In this document: positions 36,727-46,792 of the stretch, piece by piece
How the letters are laid out: the number at the start of each line of letters is the position of its first letter
Position numbering within the stretch: the stretch's first letter is position 1
DNA from: Pantoea eucrina
GTDB taxonomy: Bacteria; Pseudomonadota; Gammaproteobacteria; Enterobacterales; Enterobacteriaceae
Assembly (NCBI RefSeq): GCF_001691555.1
Contig: NZ_MAYN01000008.1
Coordinates: forward strand, 1,134,617-1,198,616
Length of the DNA stretch: 64,000 nt
Direction of reading: 5' to 3'
The notes under the pieces: model-generated
Database searches by the model: none
What the model was told of the DNA's origin: nothing
The model's input: only the letters and a program-made list of their open reading frames with translations
Position numbers and translations under genes: made by a program

Positions 36727-36851
36727 CATTCTTACTGAGCTATCTGCTTATCCGGACTCTGTATCTGAGCATTTTTATTTAGTACACAGGTAGTACATAA
36801 TAGCCTTAACGGATGGTTTTTAAATTCTTAAGTTATTGATAGGTAATCAAA

Positions 36852-37748
36852 ATAGACATAAAACAACTCATTTACCTCTGCAACCTTGAGCGGGAGCGCC
36901 ATTTTGGCCGGGCGGCAGAAGCGAGTTTTGTCAGCCAGCCCACGCTCTCAATGCGACTCAAAAACCTCGAGCGTGAGCTGGGGTTATCGCTGATTAATCG
37001 CAGTAATAACTTTGACGGCTTTACCCCGGAAGGTGAACGGGTGCTGACCTGGGCGCGGGAGATTGTCTCGGTTTATCAGGGGCTGAAGCTGGAGGTTGAA
37101 TCCCTCAAGCACGGCGTAAACGGTACGCTGCGGCTGGGCGTTATGCCGCAGTGCAGCGTGGCGCTGCCTGCGCTGCTCAAAGCGGTTGAGGCGCGCTATC
37201 CTCAGCTGGACTATCGCGTCGCAGCGATGAGCGCCGATCAGCTGCTGGAAGCGCTGAACAGCCATACTGTTGACGGCGGCATCGGTTTTTTTGAACTGAC
37301 GTCCCTGCGCGAGCTGCACTTTCAGACCGCGCTGCTGAACGATGGCGGAGTGGAAGCGATTTTTAACCCACAGCACTTTCCGGCGCTGCAGCAGCAGCAG
37401 CGGCTTTCACTGCAGACCCTGGCGGCGCAGCCACTCTGTCTGGCTGAACCCACGCGCTATTTCCGGCGTTATCTTGATGGCCAGCTGCGCGAAACCGGTG
37501 TGCTGCCGCGTGTGATCGTTGAGAGCGCCTCCATTATGCAACTGCTGCAGAGCGCACAGGTTGGCCTCGGCGTAATGGTATCACCGTGCGGACATCTGCT
37601 GCCCGAACTGTTGCAGAACCTGGCGCGGCGCCCGATCGATATGGCACCCATGGGGCGGCAGGCTGCGCTGGTGATCGCAGAGCCGGGACGTGCTTCACCG
37701 CTGGCGCAGCACTTTTTTGACGAGGCGCGCCGCCATCTTCATGACTGA
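36852..37748 (+). CDS. LysR-family regulator with ATA at the expected start
   Basis: About 298 residues. The winged HTH is complete only if translation begins at ATA 36852: (I/M)DIKQLIYLCNLERERHFGRA, then EASFVSQPTLSMRLKNLERELG. AGGT (36841-36844) lies seven bases upstream of this ATA, so ribosome site and spacing are right but the G of ATG is A. No ATG, GTG or TTG occurs in frame before ATG 36951, which would remove half of the HTH. The effector domain (37,050-37,700) is intact. It converges on yciW with a ten-base overlap. Target unknown. Confidence 0.8.
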   Translation: MDIKQLIYLCNLERERHFGRAAEASFVSQPTLSMRLKNLERELGLSLINRSNNFDGFTPEGERVLTWAREIVSVYQGLKLEVESLKHGVNGTLRLGVMPQCSVALPALLKAVEARYPQLDYRVAAMSADQLLEALNSHTVDGGIGFFELTSLRELHFQTALLNDGGVEAIFNPQHFPALQQQQRLSLQTLAAQPLCLAEPTRYFRRYLDGQLRETGVLPRVIVESASIMQLLQSAQVGLGVMVSPCGHLLPELLQNLARRPIDMAPMGRQAALVIAEPGRASPLAQHFFDEARRHLHD

Positions 37749-38860
37749 CGCGTCTCTGCCAGCGCCATAGAGAGCCGATCTTCCCAGCTGGCCAGCGCCA
37801 CCTTTTGCAACAGCGCAAACAACGCCTCCTGATCCCAGCCACTGTTAATCAGCGGCTGCAGATGCGCAGCACTGAACCGATCGGGCTGACGCGTCAGCTG
37901 TCCGCTCAGCGCAGCCACGGCGTCGCGATGATGCGCAGCGTCAGCCAGTAACGCCTCACGCCAGCCTCCGGCGTAGCGGGCAAAACGCTGGCGGCAACCG
38001 AGAATACGCGCGCTGACCGCCAGCGCCAGCGCTTCCGCCTCCGGATGAACTGAAACCAGCTGCTGTTTCAGGCGCTGCAGGCCGCTCAGAACCGGCGCAT
38101 CATACATCAGGAGCCCGCTCAGCGGCGCAAGATCGCTATCTTTCAGGCAGTCCGCCTGCGCGCTCAGCTGTTGCGGGCTGGCATAGCGTCGCTCCAGCGA
38201 TTTCAGCGCCGGTGAGCAGGGCATGTCTTCAGCAAACAGCGTGGCGCAGGCGTCGGGCGGCACTGACACGCCGGGGATCCAGCGCACCGGCTGTGCCAGC
38301 AGCGCCTGGACGCCAGCCACCATCCGCGCCTGAAAGCCTGTGAACCCTGCAATCTGGTTCAGCGTGATGATATCGGGCTCTGTCAGTCCTACCGCCTCCA
38401 GTGCGCCGATACTGTGTGCGTTAATCAGCGCGGGCTGCATTGCCAGCTGACGGACATACTGCGTCATCTGCGTCAGGCGATTGTTGCTCTCGCGCGAAGA
38501 GTCGGGGCCGGGGAGCGGATTAAGGCGTGCTGAATAGTGATTGCACAGGCGCTGAACGCCCGCCACCTGCGCAACCGTCAGAGCGGCGCTTAGCCGGTCA
38601 TAGAGTGTCAGCGTATGCGTTTGCGATGCCGTCAGGCTGTCGGGAAACAACAGCTGGCTTACATCGCGAGCCGCCAGCAATGCCGGCTGAAAGCGGCGAA
38701 ACAGCGGCTGTAAAGCCGTTGCCTCCTGCTGCAAGCCGAGCATGAAACGATCGTTAACCAGAGCGGCCTCAGGGACCAGCGGGGCGGTAGTGGAGGTGTA
38801 TGGGCGAGCCTGGCTTTCATACAGCCAGAGGTTATGGCCGGTAAAACGGCGTTGTTCCAT
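37739..38860 (-). CDS. yciW: YciW, CMD/AhpD-like oxidoreductase
   Basis: 373 residues, the size of E. coli YciW (about 375), at the same place next to fabI. The family carries two degenerate carboxymuconolactone-decarboxylase/AhpD folds. I see no clear CxxC peroxidatic motif, so the activity is not obvious. In E. coli it belongs to the CysB regulon and affects cysteine/methionine metabolism. The start MEQRRFTGHNLW follows an AAGGAT site. Alone on the strand between LysR and fabI. Confidence 0.82.
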   Translation of the reverse strand: MEQRRFTGHNLWLYESQARPYTSTTAPLVPEAALVNDRFMLGLQQEATALQPLFRRFQPALLAARDVSQLLFPDSLTASQTHTLTLYDRLSAALTVAQVAGVQRLCNHYSARLNPLPGPDSSRESNNRLTQMTQYVRQLAMQPALINAHSIGALEAVGLTEPDIITLNQIAGFTGFQARMVAGVQALLAQPVRWIPGVSVPPDACATLFAEDMPCSPALKSLERRYASPQQLSAQADCLKDSDLAPLSGLLMYDAPVLSGLQRLKQQLVSVHPEAEALALAVSARILGCRQRFARYAGGWREALLADAAHHRDAVAALSGQLTRQPDRFSAAHLQPLINSGWDQEALFALLQKVALASWEDRLSMALAETRQS

Positions 38861-39027
38861 AATCCATCCTTTCGCTAAATTCGGGCTGAGCGTACGACGG
38901 GAAAGTCTGAAAAGCGTGTCGCCGCTCGGGGGCAGGCTTATCGTCGCTGAAGGTCAGGCGCAGGCAAAAGAATGAAGGGGAATAATTAATATCGAATGGG
39001 TATATAGTGCGGGCAGAGAGAGAGTGT

Positions 39028-39048
39028 GGGGCGAGTCAGGCTCGCCCC
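39028..39048 (-). terminator. fabI terminator
   Basis: GGGGCGAG-TCAGG-CTCGCCCC, eight perfect pairs nine bases behind the fabI stop. The tail is CT-rich rather than pure T. Confidence 0.65.
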
Positions 39049-39056
39049 TGCAGAAC

Positions 39057-39845
39057 TTATTTCAGTTCCAGCTCGTTCATAGCGGCAATGCTGAAGCCGC
39101 CATCAACGTGTACGACTTCACCGGTGATACCACCCGCCAGGTCAGAACACAGGAAGGCCGCAGAGTTACCTACGTCTTCAATAGTTACTGTACGGCGAAT
39201 CGGGGTAACCGCTTCACAGTGGGAAAGCATCTTACGGAAATCTTTAATGCCGGATGCCGCCAGAGTACGGATTGGACCTGCAGACACGGCGTTGACGCGC
39301 ACGCCTTCCGGACCCATCGCGTTTGCCATGTAGCGTACGTTAGCTTCCAGCGACGCTTTCGCCAGACCCATAACGTTATAATTTGGAATAGCACGCTCTG
39401 CGCCCAGGTAAGAGAGGGTCAGCAGGGCAGCATTCGGGTTCAGCATCGCGCGGCACTCTTTGGCCATCGCCACGAAGCTGTAAGCGCTGATATCGTGCGC
39501 GATTTTGAAACCTTCGCGCGTTACGGCGTTTACGTAGTCACCATCCAGCTGATCGCCCGGGGCAAAGCCGATAGAGTGCACGAAACCGTCAAATTTTGGC
39601 CAGGTTTTTGCCAGCTCAGTGAACAGGGCAGTGATGCTCTCATCTTCTGCCACATCGCAAGGCAGAACAATGTCTGAACCCAATTCTTTAGCGAACTCTT
39701 CCACACGACCTTTCAGTTTGTCGTTCTGGTAGGTGAAAGCCAGTTCTGCGCCCTGCTTATGCATCGCCTGCGCAATACCGTAGGCGATGGAGAGTTTACT
39801 GGCAACGCCAGTAATCAGAATGCGCTTACCGGAAAGAAAACCCAT
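39057..39845 (-). CDS. fabI: Enoyl-ACP reductase (NADH)
   Basis: 262 residues, as in E. coli. It completes each fatty-acid elongation cycle by reducing trans-2-enoyl-ACP. The SDR-like catalytic residues are in [22 protein letters not shown]-type sequence: Tyr146, Tyr156, Lys163. Gly93 region ([10 protein letters not shown]) binds NAD and triclosan. ATG 39845 with AAGGAT gives the family start [10 protein letters not shown]; the open frame to 39866 adds seven residues not in the family. Confidence 0.97.
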   Translation of the reverse strand: MGFLSGKRILITGVASKLSIAYGIAQAMHKQGAELAFTYQNDKLKGRVEEFAKELGSDIVLPCDVAEDESITALFTELAKTWPKFDGFVHSIGFAPGDQLDGDYVNAVTREGFKIAHDISAYSFVAMAKECRAMLNPNAALLTLSYLGAERAIPNYNVMGLAKASLEANVRYMANAMGPEGVRVNAVSAGPIRTLAASGIKDFRKMLSHCEAVTPIRRTVTIEDVGNSAAFLCSDLAGGITGEVVHVDGGFSIAAMNELELK

Positions 39846-39986
39846 AGCTGTAATCCTTATGGTCATTGTTGTTGGCGGTCGCGATGATTAAAAAGTATAC
39901 GACCGACGTTAATCGACGTGCGGATTCTAGCACGTCTGTATCAAATACGGTAAACCGCACCGCGTTTTCCGCGAGACGGGCGGCAT

Positions 39987-40790
39987 TCAGAGCGCGCGCC
40001 GCCAGGCTTCAGCGGTCAGCGCTTCACCAAAGTGGCTGGCAATCAGTCTTTTGGTCAGCTCATGCAGCGGCGAGGCTAAAACATCTGCGGTGCCGCCGCG
40101 CTCCACGACCTCACCCTGATGCATCACCAGCACCTGATCGCTGATATGTTTCATCATGCCCAGATGCTGCGTCACGTAGATATAAGCGATGCCGTGTTTC
40201 TCCTGCAGCTCCAGCATCAGGTTCACCAGCTGAGAGCGCATGGTCATATCCAGCGAGGCGAGTGCTTCATCGGCCACGATCACTTTGGGCTGCAGGATCA
40301 GTGCCCGCGCCAGTGCCAGGCGCTGCTTCTGGCCCGGTGCCAGCATATGCGGATAGTATCCAGCATGGTCGCGCAGCAGCCCGACCTGGCGTAGCGTGCT
40401 GATGATACGCTGCTCGCGCGCCTCATCATCCAGTTCTGTGTTCAGGCGCAGCGGCAGGTCGAGGATCTGACTGACACGCTGGCGCGGATTCAGCGAGGTC
40501 GACGGGTCCTGAAAAATCATCCGGATGCGCTGGCTGCGATAGCCGTAATCGCCATAGCTCAGGGGGTGATCGTCAATCAGCATTTCACCGGCGCTGGGGG
40601 CGACCATGCCGCTCAGCATCTTGGCCAGCGTTGATTTGCCGGAGCCGTTTTCGCCAATGATTGCCAGCGTCTGCTTCTCGCGCAGCGTAAAACTGACATT
40701 TTTGACCGCCTCAACGTGCTGGCGGCGAAACAGCCCGGTGCGATAACGATAGGTTTTGCTCAGGTTGCGTACTTCCAGCAGCGTTTCCAT
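39987..40790 (-). CDS. sapF: SapF, peptide ABC transporter ATPase
   Basis: 267 residues. Walker A GENGSGKST, signature region LAPGQKQRLALARAL, Walker B VIVADEAL. With SapD it powers SapBC, which takes up antimicrobial peptides and putrescine depending on species and gives peptide resistance in Salmonella. In E. coli SapD/F ATP binding also supports Trk potassium uptake. Start overlaps the sapD stop by one base. Confidence 0.95.
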   Translation of the reverse strand: METLLEVRNLSKTYRYRTGLFRRQHVEAVKNVSFTLREKQTLAIIGENGSGKSTLAKMLSGMVAPSAGEMLIDDHPLSYGDYGYRSQRIRMIFQDPSTSLNPRQRVSQILDLPLRLNTELDDEAREQRIISTLRQVGLLRDHAGYYPHMLAPGQKQRLALARALILQPKVIVADEALASLDMTMRSQLVNLMLELQEKHGIAYIYVTQHLGMMKHISDQVLVMHQGEVVERGGTADVLASPLHELTKRLIASHFGEALTAEAWRRAL

Positions 40791-41785
40791 TACTGACGCT
40801 CCCGGTTAAGCGGAAAGTGACAGGCAAACAGGTGCGATTTGCTGCCGGTCAGGCGCGGCGTTTCAACGCATTTACGCTGCGCATAAGGACAGCGCGGACC
40901 AAGCCGACAGCCAATCGGCAGATGCTCCAGCGAAGGAATGGCGCCGGAAAGCGTATTCAGACGACTTTTATGCGGCAGCGCGCTGCCGAAATCGGGCATC
41001 GCGCGGATCAGCGCCTGCGTATAGGGGTGGTGCGGCGTGCTCATCAGCTCCTCGCTCTGCGCGGTTTCCACCGTCTGTCCGCAATACATCACGTTAATAC
41101 GGTCAGCCCATTTGCTCATGGTGCGCAGATCGTGGCTGATCAGCAGAATCGTGGTGTTGTTATTCTGGTTCAGGCGGCTGAGCAGGCGAAATATCTGCGC
41201 CTGGGTAGTGGGTTCCATAGCGTTGGTCGGCTCATCGGCAATCAGCAGGCGCGGCTGATTTGCCAGCGCAATCGCTATCATCACTTTCTGACACTCGCCC
41301 TCGGTAAGTTCGTAGGGAAAGCTGCGCAGAATATCGTTGTGATCGCGGATGCCCACCCGGTGCAGCAATTCAATGGCGCGTGCTTTGCGCCAGAACCACA
41401 GGCGCTGATACCAGCGACCTTTATGCGTCCAGCGCGGGATAGCCTGCATCAGCTGGCGGCCAACGCTCTCAGAAGGATCGAGGCAGGATTGCGGCTCCTG
41501 AAAAATCATTGAGACATTGTGCCCCATGATTTTACGCCGTTCGCGCGGCGAAAGACGCTGCAGATCGATGTCGTCAAACACCATGCGATCGGCGGTGACG
41601 CGCCAGTTATCTTTGGTTACGCCGCAGATCGCTTTCGCCACCAGGCTCTTTCCGGAACCCGATTCACCCACCAGTCCGCGGATCTCTCCCTCACTCAGCG
41701 TCAGGTTAATGCGGTCCACCGCCTTTACCGGGCCTTCCGGCGTCATAAACTCAATTGTCAGATTGCGGATATCAAGTAGCGGCAT
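40790..41785 (-). CDS. sapD: SapD, peptide ABC transporter ATPase
   Basis: 331 residues (E. coli 330). Walker [10 protein letters not shown]-loop FQEPQS, a signature region written LTEGECQK, which is degenerate from LSGGQ as in E. coli SapD, and Walker [12 protein letters not shown]. The C-terminal Cys-rich oligopeptide-transporter motif is present ([11 protein letters not shown]), which in DppD-type proteins binds an Fe-S cluster. Overlaps sapC by one base. Confidence 0.95.
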   Translation of the reverse strand: MPLLDIRNLTIEFMTPEGPVKAVDRINLTLSEGEIRGLVGESGSGKSLVAKAICGVTKDNWRVTADRMVFDDIDLQRLSPRERRKIMGHNVSMIFQEPQSCLDPSESVGRQLMQAIPRWTHKGRWYQRLWFWRKARAIELLHRVGIRDHNDILRSFPYELTEGECQKVMIAIALANQPRLLIADEPTNAMEPTTQAQIFRLLSRLNQNNNTTILLISHDLRTMSKWADRINVMYCGQTVETAQSEELMSTPHHPYTQALIRAMPDFGSALPHKSRLNTLSGAIPSLEHLPIGCRLGPRCPYAQRKCVETPRLTGSKSHLFACHFPLNRERQ

Positions 41786-42675
41786 TATTCAGCTCCCGCC
41801 TCAACCGCGCGACGGATACCGTCGCCCAGCAGGTTAACAATCAGGACGCTTGTCATCAGCGCCGCACCCGGCAGCATCACCGTCCACGGGGCAACATAGA
41901 TTAGCTCCAGCGCATCTCCCAGCATCGCGCCCCATTCCGGTGAGGGCAGCTGCGCGCCTAAATCAAGAAAGCCCAGCGCGGCAATATCAAGGATCGCCAT
42001 TGAGAGTGAGCGGGTAAATTCGCTAATCAGCAGCGGCAGAATATTGGGCAGCACTGCATTCCACAGAATGCTGAGATTGCGTGCGCCATCCAGCCGCAGT
42101 GCCACGACATACTCTTTCTCCAGCTCATCGTGCACGGCGGTGTAGATCTCCCTTACCAGCCGCGGGATCAGCGCCAGCAGCACCGCCAGCATGGCGTGCG
42201 CCAGCTGTGGTCCAAGAAACGCAACCACAATAATCGCCAGCAGCAGTGACGGAATCGACAACAGCGTATCCAGAATGTGATTCATGACGGCAGAACGTAC
42301 GCCGCGCGTCATGCCCGCCAGAATGCCCAGGAGCAGTGCCGCCAGCGCGGCCAGCAACGTGACAATCAGTGCCGACCCCACCGTCGGGGCCACGCCACTC
42401 AGCAGGCGGCTCAGCACATCGCGGCCCAGGTCGTCAGTGCCGAGGAAAAAAGAGACGTCGCCGTAGCGTGACCATGAAGGCGGCAGCAGCTGATAGCCCA
42501 GAAACTGCTGATCGATGCCGTAAGGCGCGATCACCCGGCCGAACAGGCAGAGCAGCAGCAGTGTACCAAAGCCATACAGGCCGATCATGGCGCCCGTGTC
42601 GCGATAGAAGTGGTGCCAGCTCAGGCGCAGCGTGCTCGGCAGCCGCTTCTCGGCATAAATGTTATCTGAGGGCAT
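41785..42675 (-). CDS. sapC: SapC, peptide ABC transporter permease
   Basis: 296 residues, six membrane spans, DppC-type with the EAA loop ([21 protein letters not shown]). Its start overlaps the end of sapB by 14 bases, implying coupled translation. Confidence 0.95.
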   Translation of the reverse strand: MPSDNIYAEKRLPSTLRLSWHHFYRDTGAMIGLYGFGTLLLLCLFGRVIAPYGIDQQFLGYQLLPPSWSRYGDVSFFLGTDDLGRDVLSRLLSGVAPTVGSALIVTLLAALAALLLGILAGMTRGVRSAVMNHILDTLLSIPSLLLAIIVVAFLGPQLAHAMLAVLLALIPRLVREIYTAVHDELEKEYVVALRLDGARNLSILWNAVLPNILPLLISEFTRSLSMAILDIAALGFLDLGAQLPSPEWGAMLGDALELIYVAPWTVMLPGAALMTSVLIVNLLGDGIRRAVEAGAE

Positions 42676-43627
42676 ACCACTCCTTGTGCTTCAGCGGATT
42701 CAGGGCGGCGCCAAGAATATCAGAGAGGACGCTGACAATAATGACCAGCCCGCCAGCAACCATCACACCGGCGGAAATAGCCGCATAATCCTGCTGGCGG
42801 ACAGCATTAATGAGCCAGCGCCCCAGGCCCGGCCAGTTGAAAACAACTTCCGTGATCATCGCCAGCGTCAGCATAGTAGAGAACTGCAGTCCCAGACGCG
42901 GGATAACCGGCGGCAGGGCATTGTGTAACACGTGACGGCGGATAACAGTAAAGCGTGACAGGCCACGGGTAGCCGCCGCTTTGACATAGTTTTTATCCAT
43001 AACTTCACTGGTGCTGATGCGCAGCAGCCGGATCACTTCTGTGGTGGGCGCTACCGCGAGCACGATCACCGGCAGCACCATATGTGACAGCGCGCTCAGC
43101 AGCATCTCATGGCGCCAGCGGGAGGGACTCAGCCAGGCGTCGATAAGCGCAAACCCGGTGACATTCTGCACCGGATAAAGCAGGTCGAATCGGCCCGATA
43201 CCGGCAGCCAGCCCAGCGTCAGTGAAAAGAACAGGGTAAACAGCAGCGCCAGCCAGAATACCGGCATCGAAAATCCCAGCAGTGCCAGCGCGCTAATCAC
43301 TTTATCCGGCCATTTTTTTCGCATGACGCCGGCGCAGATACCGAGCGGGATCCCGGCCAGCAACGCCAGCATAAATGCGAGCACGCACAGTTCCAGCGTG
43401 GCGGGAAACACTTCGCGCAGCTGCAGATTTACCGGCAGGCCATTAATGCTGGAAACACCAAAATCAAACTGCAGTAAGCCCTGCGTCCAGAACCACCAGG
43501 CATCCAGTAGCGAGGCACCTTCCAGCGGCGCGTTTGGCGTAAAGTAGCTCAGGCTGAAGCTGACCAGCGACAGCAGAAACAGGGTGATCACCAGCAGCAG
43601 TATGCGGCGCAGCAAATAGATAATCAT
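42662..43627 (-). CDS. sapB: SapB, peptide ABC transporter permease
   Basis: 321 residues, same length as E. coli SapB, six spans, DppB-type with an EAA loop ([20 protein letters not shown]). Starts three bases behind the sapA stop. Confidence 0.95.
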   Translation of the reverse strand: MIIYLLRRILLLVITLFLLSLVSFSLSYFTPNAPLEGASLLDAWWFWTQGLLQFDFGVSSINGLPVNLQLREVFPATLELCVLAFMLALLAGIPLGICAGVMRKKWPDKVISALALLGFSMPVFWLALLFTLFFSLTLGWLPVSGRFDLLYPVQNVTGFALIDAWLSPSRWRHEMLLSALSHMVLPVIVLAVAPTTEVIRLLRISTSEVMDKNYVKAAATRGLSRFTVIRRHVLHNALPPVIPRLGLQFSTMLTLAMITEVVFNWPGLGRWLINAVRQQDYAAISAGVMVAGGLVIIVSVLSDILGAALNPLKHKEWYALR

Positions 43628-43630
43628 CGG

Positions 43631-45247
43631 TTACTCTCCGCTCTGCTCATCGCGATGTACGCCGGCGAAGGAAGCATTGCCAAACGGACTCAGCACCAGC
43701 CCCTGAACATCGTGCCGGTACGCCTGCACGCGCAGTGAAGACGCGAGCGGCAGTACCGGCAGCTCCTGAGCGAGCAGCTGCTGCGCACGGTCATAGTTTT
43801 CAATTCGCGCGGAGAGCTGCTGTGATAGCAGGGCGCGCTGCAGTGACTCATCGAACGCCGGAGAACACCAGTGAGCATAGTTGGTCTGCGAGCGGATCGC
43901 CGCACAGCTGAGCAGCGGACGAAAGAAGCTGTCGGGATCGTTGCTGTCAGTAGCCCAGCCGCTCAGGGTTAAATCGTGGTTCATCGCCATCAGCTGCGCT
44001 TCCTGAAAACGGCCCTCTACCGGGGTAATAATGACGTTAACGCCAACCTGCGCCAGATCCGCCTGCAGCAGTTCAGCGGTTTTAAGCGGGCTGGGGTTCC
44101 AGGACATCGACGCCGTTGGCACCACCAGACGCAGCGTCAGATCTTCGATGCCGAGTGCTTTCAGCGCCGCACGCGATTTGTCCGGATTATATTCCGTTAC
44201 GCGGGCGTCGCTGTCGTAGGCCCAGGACGCGCGCGGCAGGATAGAGGCAGCGGTTTCCGCTGTGCCGTAATAAATAGACTCCATCAGGCGTTCATTATTG
44301 ATTGCCAGCGCCAGCGCGTGGCGCACTTCGGGGCGATCCAGCGGCGCTTTACGGGTATTAAACGCCAGATAAGCGATATTCATGCCGGGGCGCAGCGTCA
44401 TGCGCAAACGCGGGTCATCACGCAGAATCGACAGCTGGCTCGCCGCCGGATAGGCCAGCACATCGCACTCGCCGGTCAGCAGTTTTGACAGACGTCCGGT
44501 GCCACCGACGCCGAGGTCAATCACCACCTGCTGCAGACGCGGTACGCCTTTCCAGTACCAGGGATTGCGCGCCAGGCGCAGATACTGCCCGGTACGGTAT
44601 TCACTCAGCTGATACGGACCGGTACCCACCGGCTCGCGATCCAGCTTCTCCTGTTGCCCACGGGCATCCAGCTGCGCAGCATACTCCTGCGACAGCACCG
44701 GCGCATAATGGGTGGCGATATGCCATAAAAAAGAGGCATCAGGCGCGTTCAGACGGATCTCCACGGTATAGCGATCCAGCTTTTTAACGCTCTGCACCGA
44801 GTCGGCAAACTGCAGACTGTCAAAATAGGGATAGCTGCCGCCATTGACGTTATGCCACGGGTGGTGCCGGTCAAACATCCGCGCGAAGCTGAATACCACA
44901 TCATCGGCGTTCAGCGTGCGCCGGGGCGTAAAGCTGGCGGTATGCTGGAAAGAGACATTCCGGCGCAGATGAAAACGATAGGTCGCGCCGTTATCACGGA
45001 CTTCCCAGCTCTGCGCCAGATCGGGTATCAGGCGATAGGTGTAAGGATCAACATCCAGCAGTCTGTCATAGAGCTGTGCGGCCAGAGTATCAACCACCAG
45101 TCCGCTGCTGACCATCTGCGGGTTAAACGTGTTGACGCTGCCATTGACACAATAGACAAAGCCGGTCTGACGGATCGATTCCGCAGGCGCAGCAGACGCG
45201 CTCAAAGCGCTGAAACTCAGCAGCAGCGAGAAGAGAATTTTTAGCAT
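43631..45247 (-). CDS. sapA: SapA, periplasmic peptide-binding protein
   Basis: 538 residues with a Sec signal peptide (MLKILFSLLLSFSALSASA). SBP family 5, with the typical GFVYCVNGSVNTFNPQ start, RFHLRRNVSF and YQLSEYRTGQYL segments. It binds antimicrobial peptides, and haem in Haemophilus. An in-frame extension to 45391 exists, but ATG 45247 gives the signal peptide expected. First gene of sapABCDF; its promoter region abuts the divergent ryhB. Confidence 0.95.
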   Translation of the reverse strand: MLKILFSLLLSFSALSASAAPAESIRQTGFVYCVNGSVNTFNPQMVSSGLVVDTLAAQLYDRLLDVDPYTYRLIPDLAQSWEVRDNGATYRFHLRRNVSFQHTASFTPRRTLNADDVVFSFARMFDRHHPWHNVNGGSYPYFDSLQFADSVQSVKKLDRYTVEIRLNAPDASFLWHIATHYAPVLSQEYAAQLDARGQQEKLDREPVGTGPYQLSEYRTGQYLRLARNPWYWKGVPRLQQVVIDLGVGGTGRLSKLLTGECDVLAYPAASQLSILRDDPRLRMTLRPGMNIAYLAFNTRKAPLDRPEVRHALALAINNERLMESIYYGTAETAASILPRASWAYDSDARVTEYNPDKSRAALKALGIEDLTLRLVVPTASMSWNPSPLKTAELLQADLAQVGVNVIITPVEGRFQEAQLMAMNHDLTLSGWATDSNDPDSFFRPLLSCAAIRSQTNYAHWCSPAFDESLQRALLSQQLSARIENYDRAQQLLAQELPVLPLASSLRVQAYRHDVQGLVLSPFGNASFAGVHRDEQSGE

Positions 45248-45397
45248 AGAACTCAACGATTCTGAGGCAATAAGCAGAGTGTATCGCAAACCAGCGTGAC
45301 TTCCCAAACTCCCCATGCGCCGGCAGCAATTACCTGCACATTGCATAAAAAACAGGCGCAATAAGAGTGTGGGAATGAGAAAAGTTCTCAATAAAGC

Positions 45398-45430
45398 TTT
45401 ACAGATGATAATAGGAATGATTATTATTCA
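45398..45430 (+). promoter_or_regulatory. ryhB promoter with Fur box
   Basis: -35 TTTACA (45398-45403), 18-base spacer, -10 TATTAT (45422-45427). Between and over them lies GATGATAATAGGAATGATTA-TTATT, which carries GATAAT-type hexamers of the Fur consensus. Fur with iron would silence the RNA. Confidence 0.85.
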
Positions 45431-45433
45431 CCT

Positions 45434-45526
45434 GCGCTTCACCGGTGGCTCTGCCGGAGAAGGGCACGACATTGCTCACATTGCTTCCAGTATTATGTTG
45501 CCCGCCTCGTGCGGGCTTTTTTTTTC
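45434..45526 (+). ncRNA. ryhB: RyhB small RNA
   Basis: About 93 bases. The central 32 bases, from GCACGACATTGCTCACATTG through CTTCCAGTATTA, are the same as E. coli RyhB, including the unpaired seed that pairs with sodB, sdh and other iron-protein mRNAs through Hfq. A 5' stem CTTC-A-CCGG/CCGG-A-GAAG and a terminator GCCCGC/GCGGGC with nine T replace the E. coli arms. The Fur-box promoter sits directly upstream. In E. coli ryhB is elsewhere (by yhhX); here it lies between sapA and pspF. The exact 5' end is inferred from the -10. Confidence 0.95.
45500..45526 (+). terminator. ryhB terminator
   Basis: GCCCGC-CTCGT-GCGGGC with a run of nine T, the Hfq-binding tail of RyhB. Confidence 0.95.
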
Positions 45527-45627
45527 TTCCTGACTGATGCGGCAGCAGCGTTGGCTGCGCTCAGCAGAACCGGTCACATACTTATGCATGCTCCCGGTCT
45601 CCGCTTCGCTATCCACTCTCGTCGCTA

Positions 45628-46629
45628 TCAACTCTCGTCACGGACCTGTATACCGTGCTTTTTCATCATTGCGCGCAGCTGATGATAGGTCACACCCAGC
45701 AGATCGGCCGCGCGTCGCTGGTTAAACTTTGCATTCTGCAGGCTCATTTCCACCAGCGCGCGCTCCTGCTGATGCTGCCACTGGCGCAAATCAAGCGGCA
45801 GGGCAGGCAGTGCAGCCGATCCGGCAGGGCGCGGTGGCTCTGCCGGTACGTCACTCTTTAAAGCAAACGGATTAATGATGATGTTGTCCAGCAGCTCCTC
45901 AGTGCTGCGATGCCGGTATACAGAGCGTTCCACAACATTCTTTAACTCGCGCACATTACCGGGCCAGCTGTACTCCAGCAGTTCTCGTTGCGCGCGTTCG
46001 CTGAAGCCGGGAAACAGCGGCAGACGCAGCTCGCGACACATCTGGATAGCAAAATGCTCCGCCATGAGCAGAATATCGCTGCGTCGCTGGCGCAGCGGCG
46101 GCAGCTGCACCACATCAAAGGCGAGGCGATCCAGCAGGTCAGCCCGGAATTTTCCGGCAGCGGCGAGCGCGGGTAAATCTTCATTAGTGGCGCAGACCAG
46201 GCGTACATTCACCTGCAGAGCGTGATTACCGCCAACACGCTCCAGCTGACCATATTCAATCACGCGCAGCAGTTTCTCCTGAACCAGCATCGGCGCTGTC
46301 GCCAGCTCATCAAGGAATAGCGTGCCGCCGTCGGCGCGCTCAAAACGACCGAGATGACGCTTCTGCGCACCGGTAAAGGCGCCCGCCTCATGGCCGAACA
46401 GCTCAGAGTCGAGCAGGCTCTCATTAAGCGCTGCGCAATTAAGCGAGATAAAAGGACCCTGCCAGCGTTCAGACAAATAGTGCAGGCGGCTGGCGATCAG
46501 CTCCTTACCGGTACCGCGCTCACCCACCACCAGCACCGGTTTTTCCAGCGGCGCCAGCTGAGAAACCTGCTCCAGCATTTCAAGAAAATTATTCGATTCG
46601 CCCAGCAGGTTATCGTTGCCGTTAGCCAT
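45628..46629 (-). CDS. pspF: PspF, sigma-54 activator of phage-shock genes
   Basis: 333 residues. The AAA+ domain (1-240) has Walker A GERGTGKE, the sigma-54-contacting GAFTGA, Walker B GGTLFLDE and the R-finger region. A Fis-type HTH (NQRRAADLLGVTYHQLRAMM) is at the end, with no receiver domain: activity is held back by PspA binding. ATG 46629 (MANGNDNLLGE) matches E. coli better than 46644. Divergent from pspA with the control region between. Confidence 0.96.
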   Translation of the reverse strand: MANGNDNLLGESNNFLEMLEQVSQLAPLEKPVLVVGERGTGKELIASRLHYLSERWQGPFISLNCAALNESLLDSELFGHEAGAFTGAQKRHLGRFERADGGTLFLDELATAPMLVQEKLLRVIEYGQLERVGGNHALQVNVRLVCATNEDLPALAAAGKFRADLLDRLAFDVVQLPPLRQRRSDILLMAEHFAIQMCRELRLPLFPGFSERAQRELLEYSWPGNVRELKNVVERSVYRHRSTEELLDNIIINPFALKSDVPAEPPRPAGSAALPALPLDLRQWQHQQERALVEMSLQNAKFNQRRAADLLGVTYHQLRAMMKKHGIQVRDES

Positions 46630-46708
46630 GATGAATTTCACCAATAGTTGTGTAATTTACTTATCCTGGCTTCCTGCCGCCAGAAAGTAAACCTGCGCCT
46701 ATTAATAA

Positions 46709-46742
46709 AATCAACCAGTTAAAAGTTGGCACGCATCTTGTA
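46709..46742 (+). promoter_or_regulatory. pspA sigma-54 promoter with IHF site
   Basis: TTGGCACG-CATC-TTGTA (46726-46742) has the GG/-24 and the -12 block as in E. coli pspA. AATCAA-CCAG-TTA (46709-46721) is an exact IHF consensus just upstream, which bends DNA so that PspF bound further up (about 46640-46700) can touch polymerase. Confidence 0.93.
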
Positions 46743-46792
46743 AGCATTAAAAGCGTCCGACCCTATACACGACAATATTAAGGAACATCATT

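Noticed and set aside
33972-36840. Search for an att repeat of the tRNA-like 3' end
   Set aside because: Only an eight-base match (GACGGCGG near 36405) was found; too short to call an attachment site.
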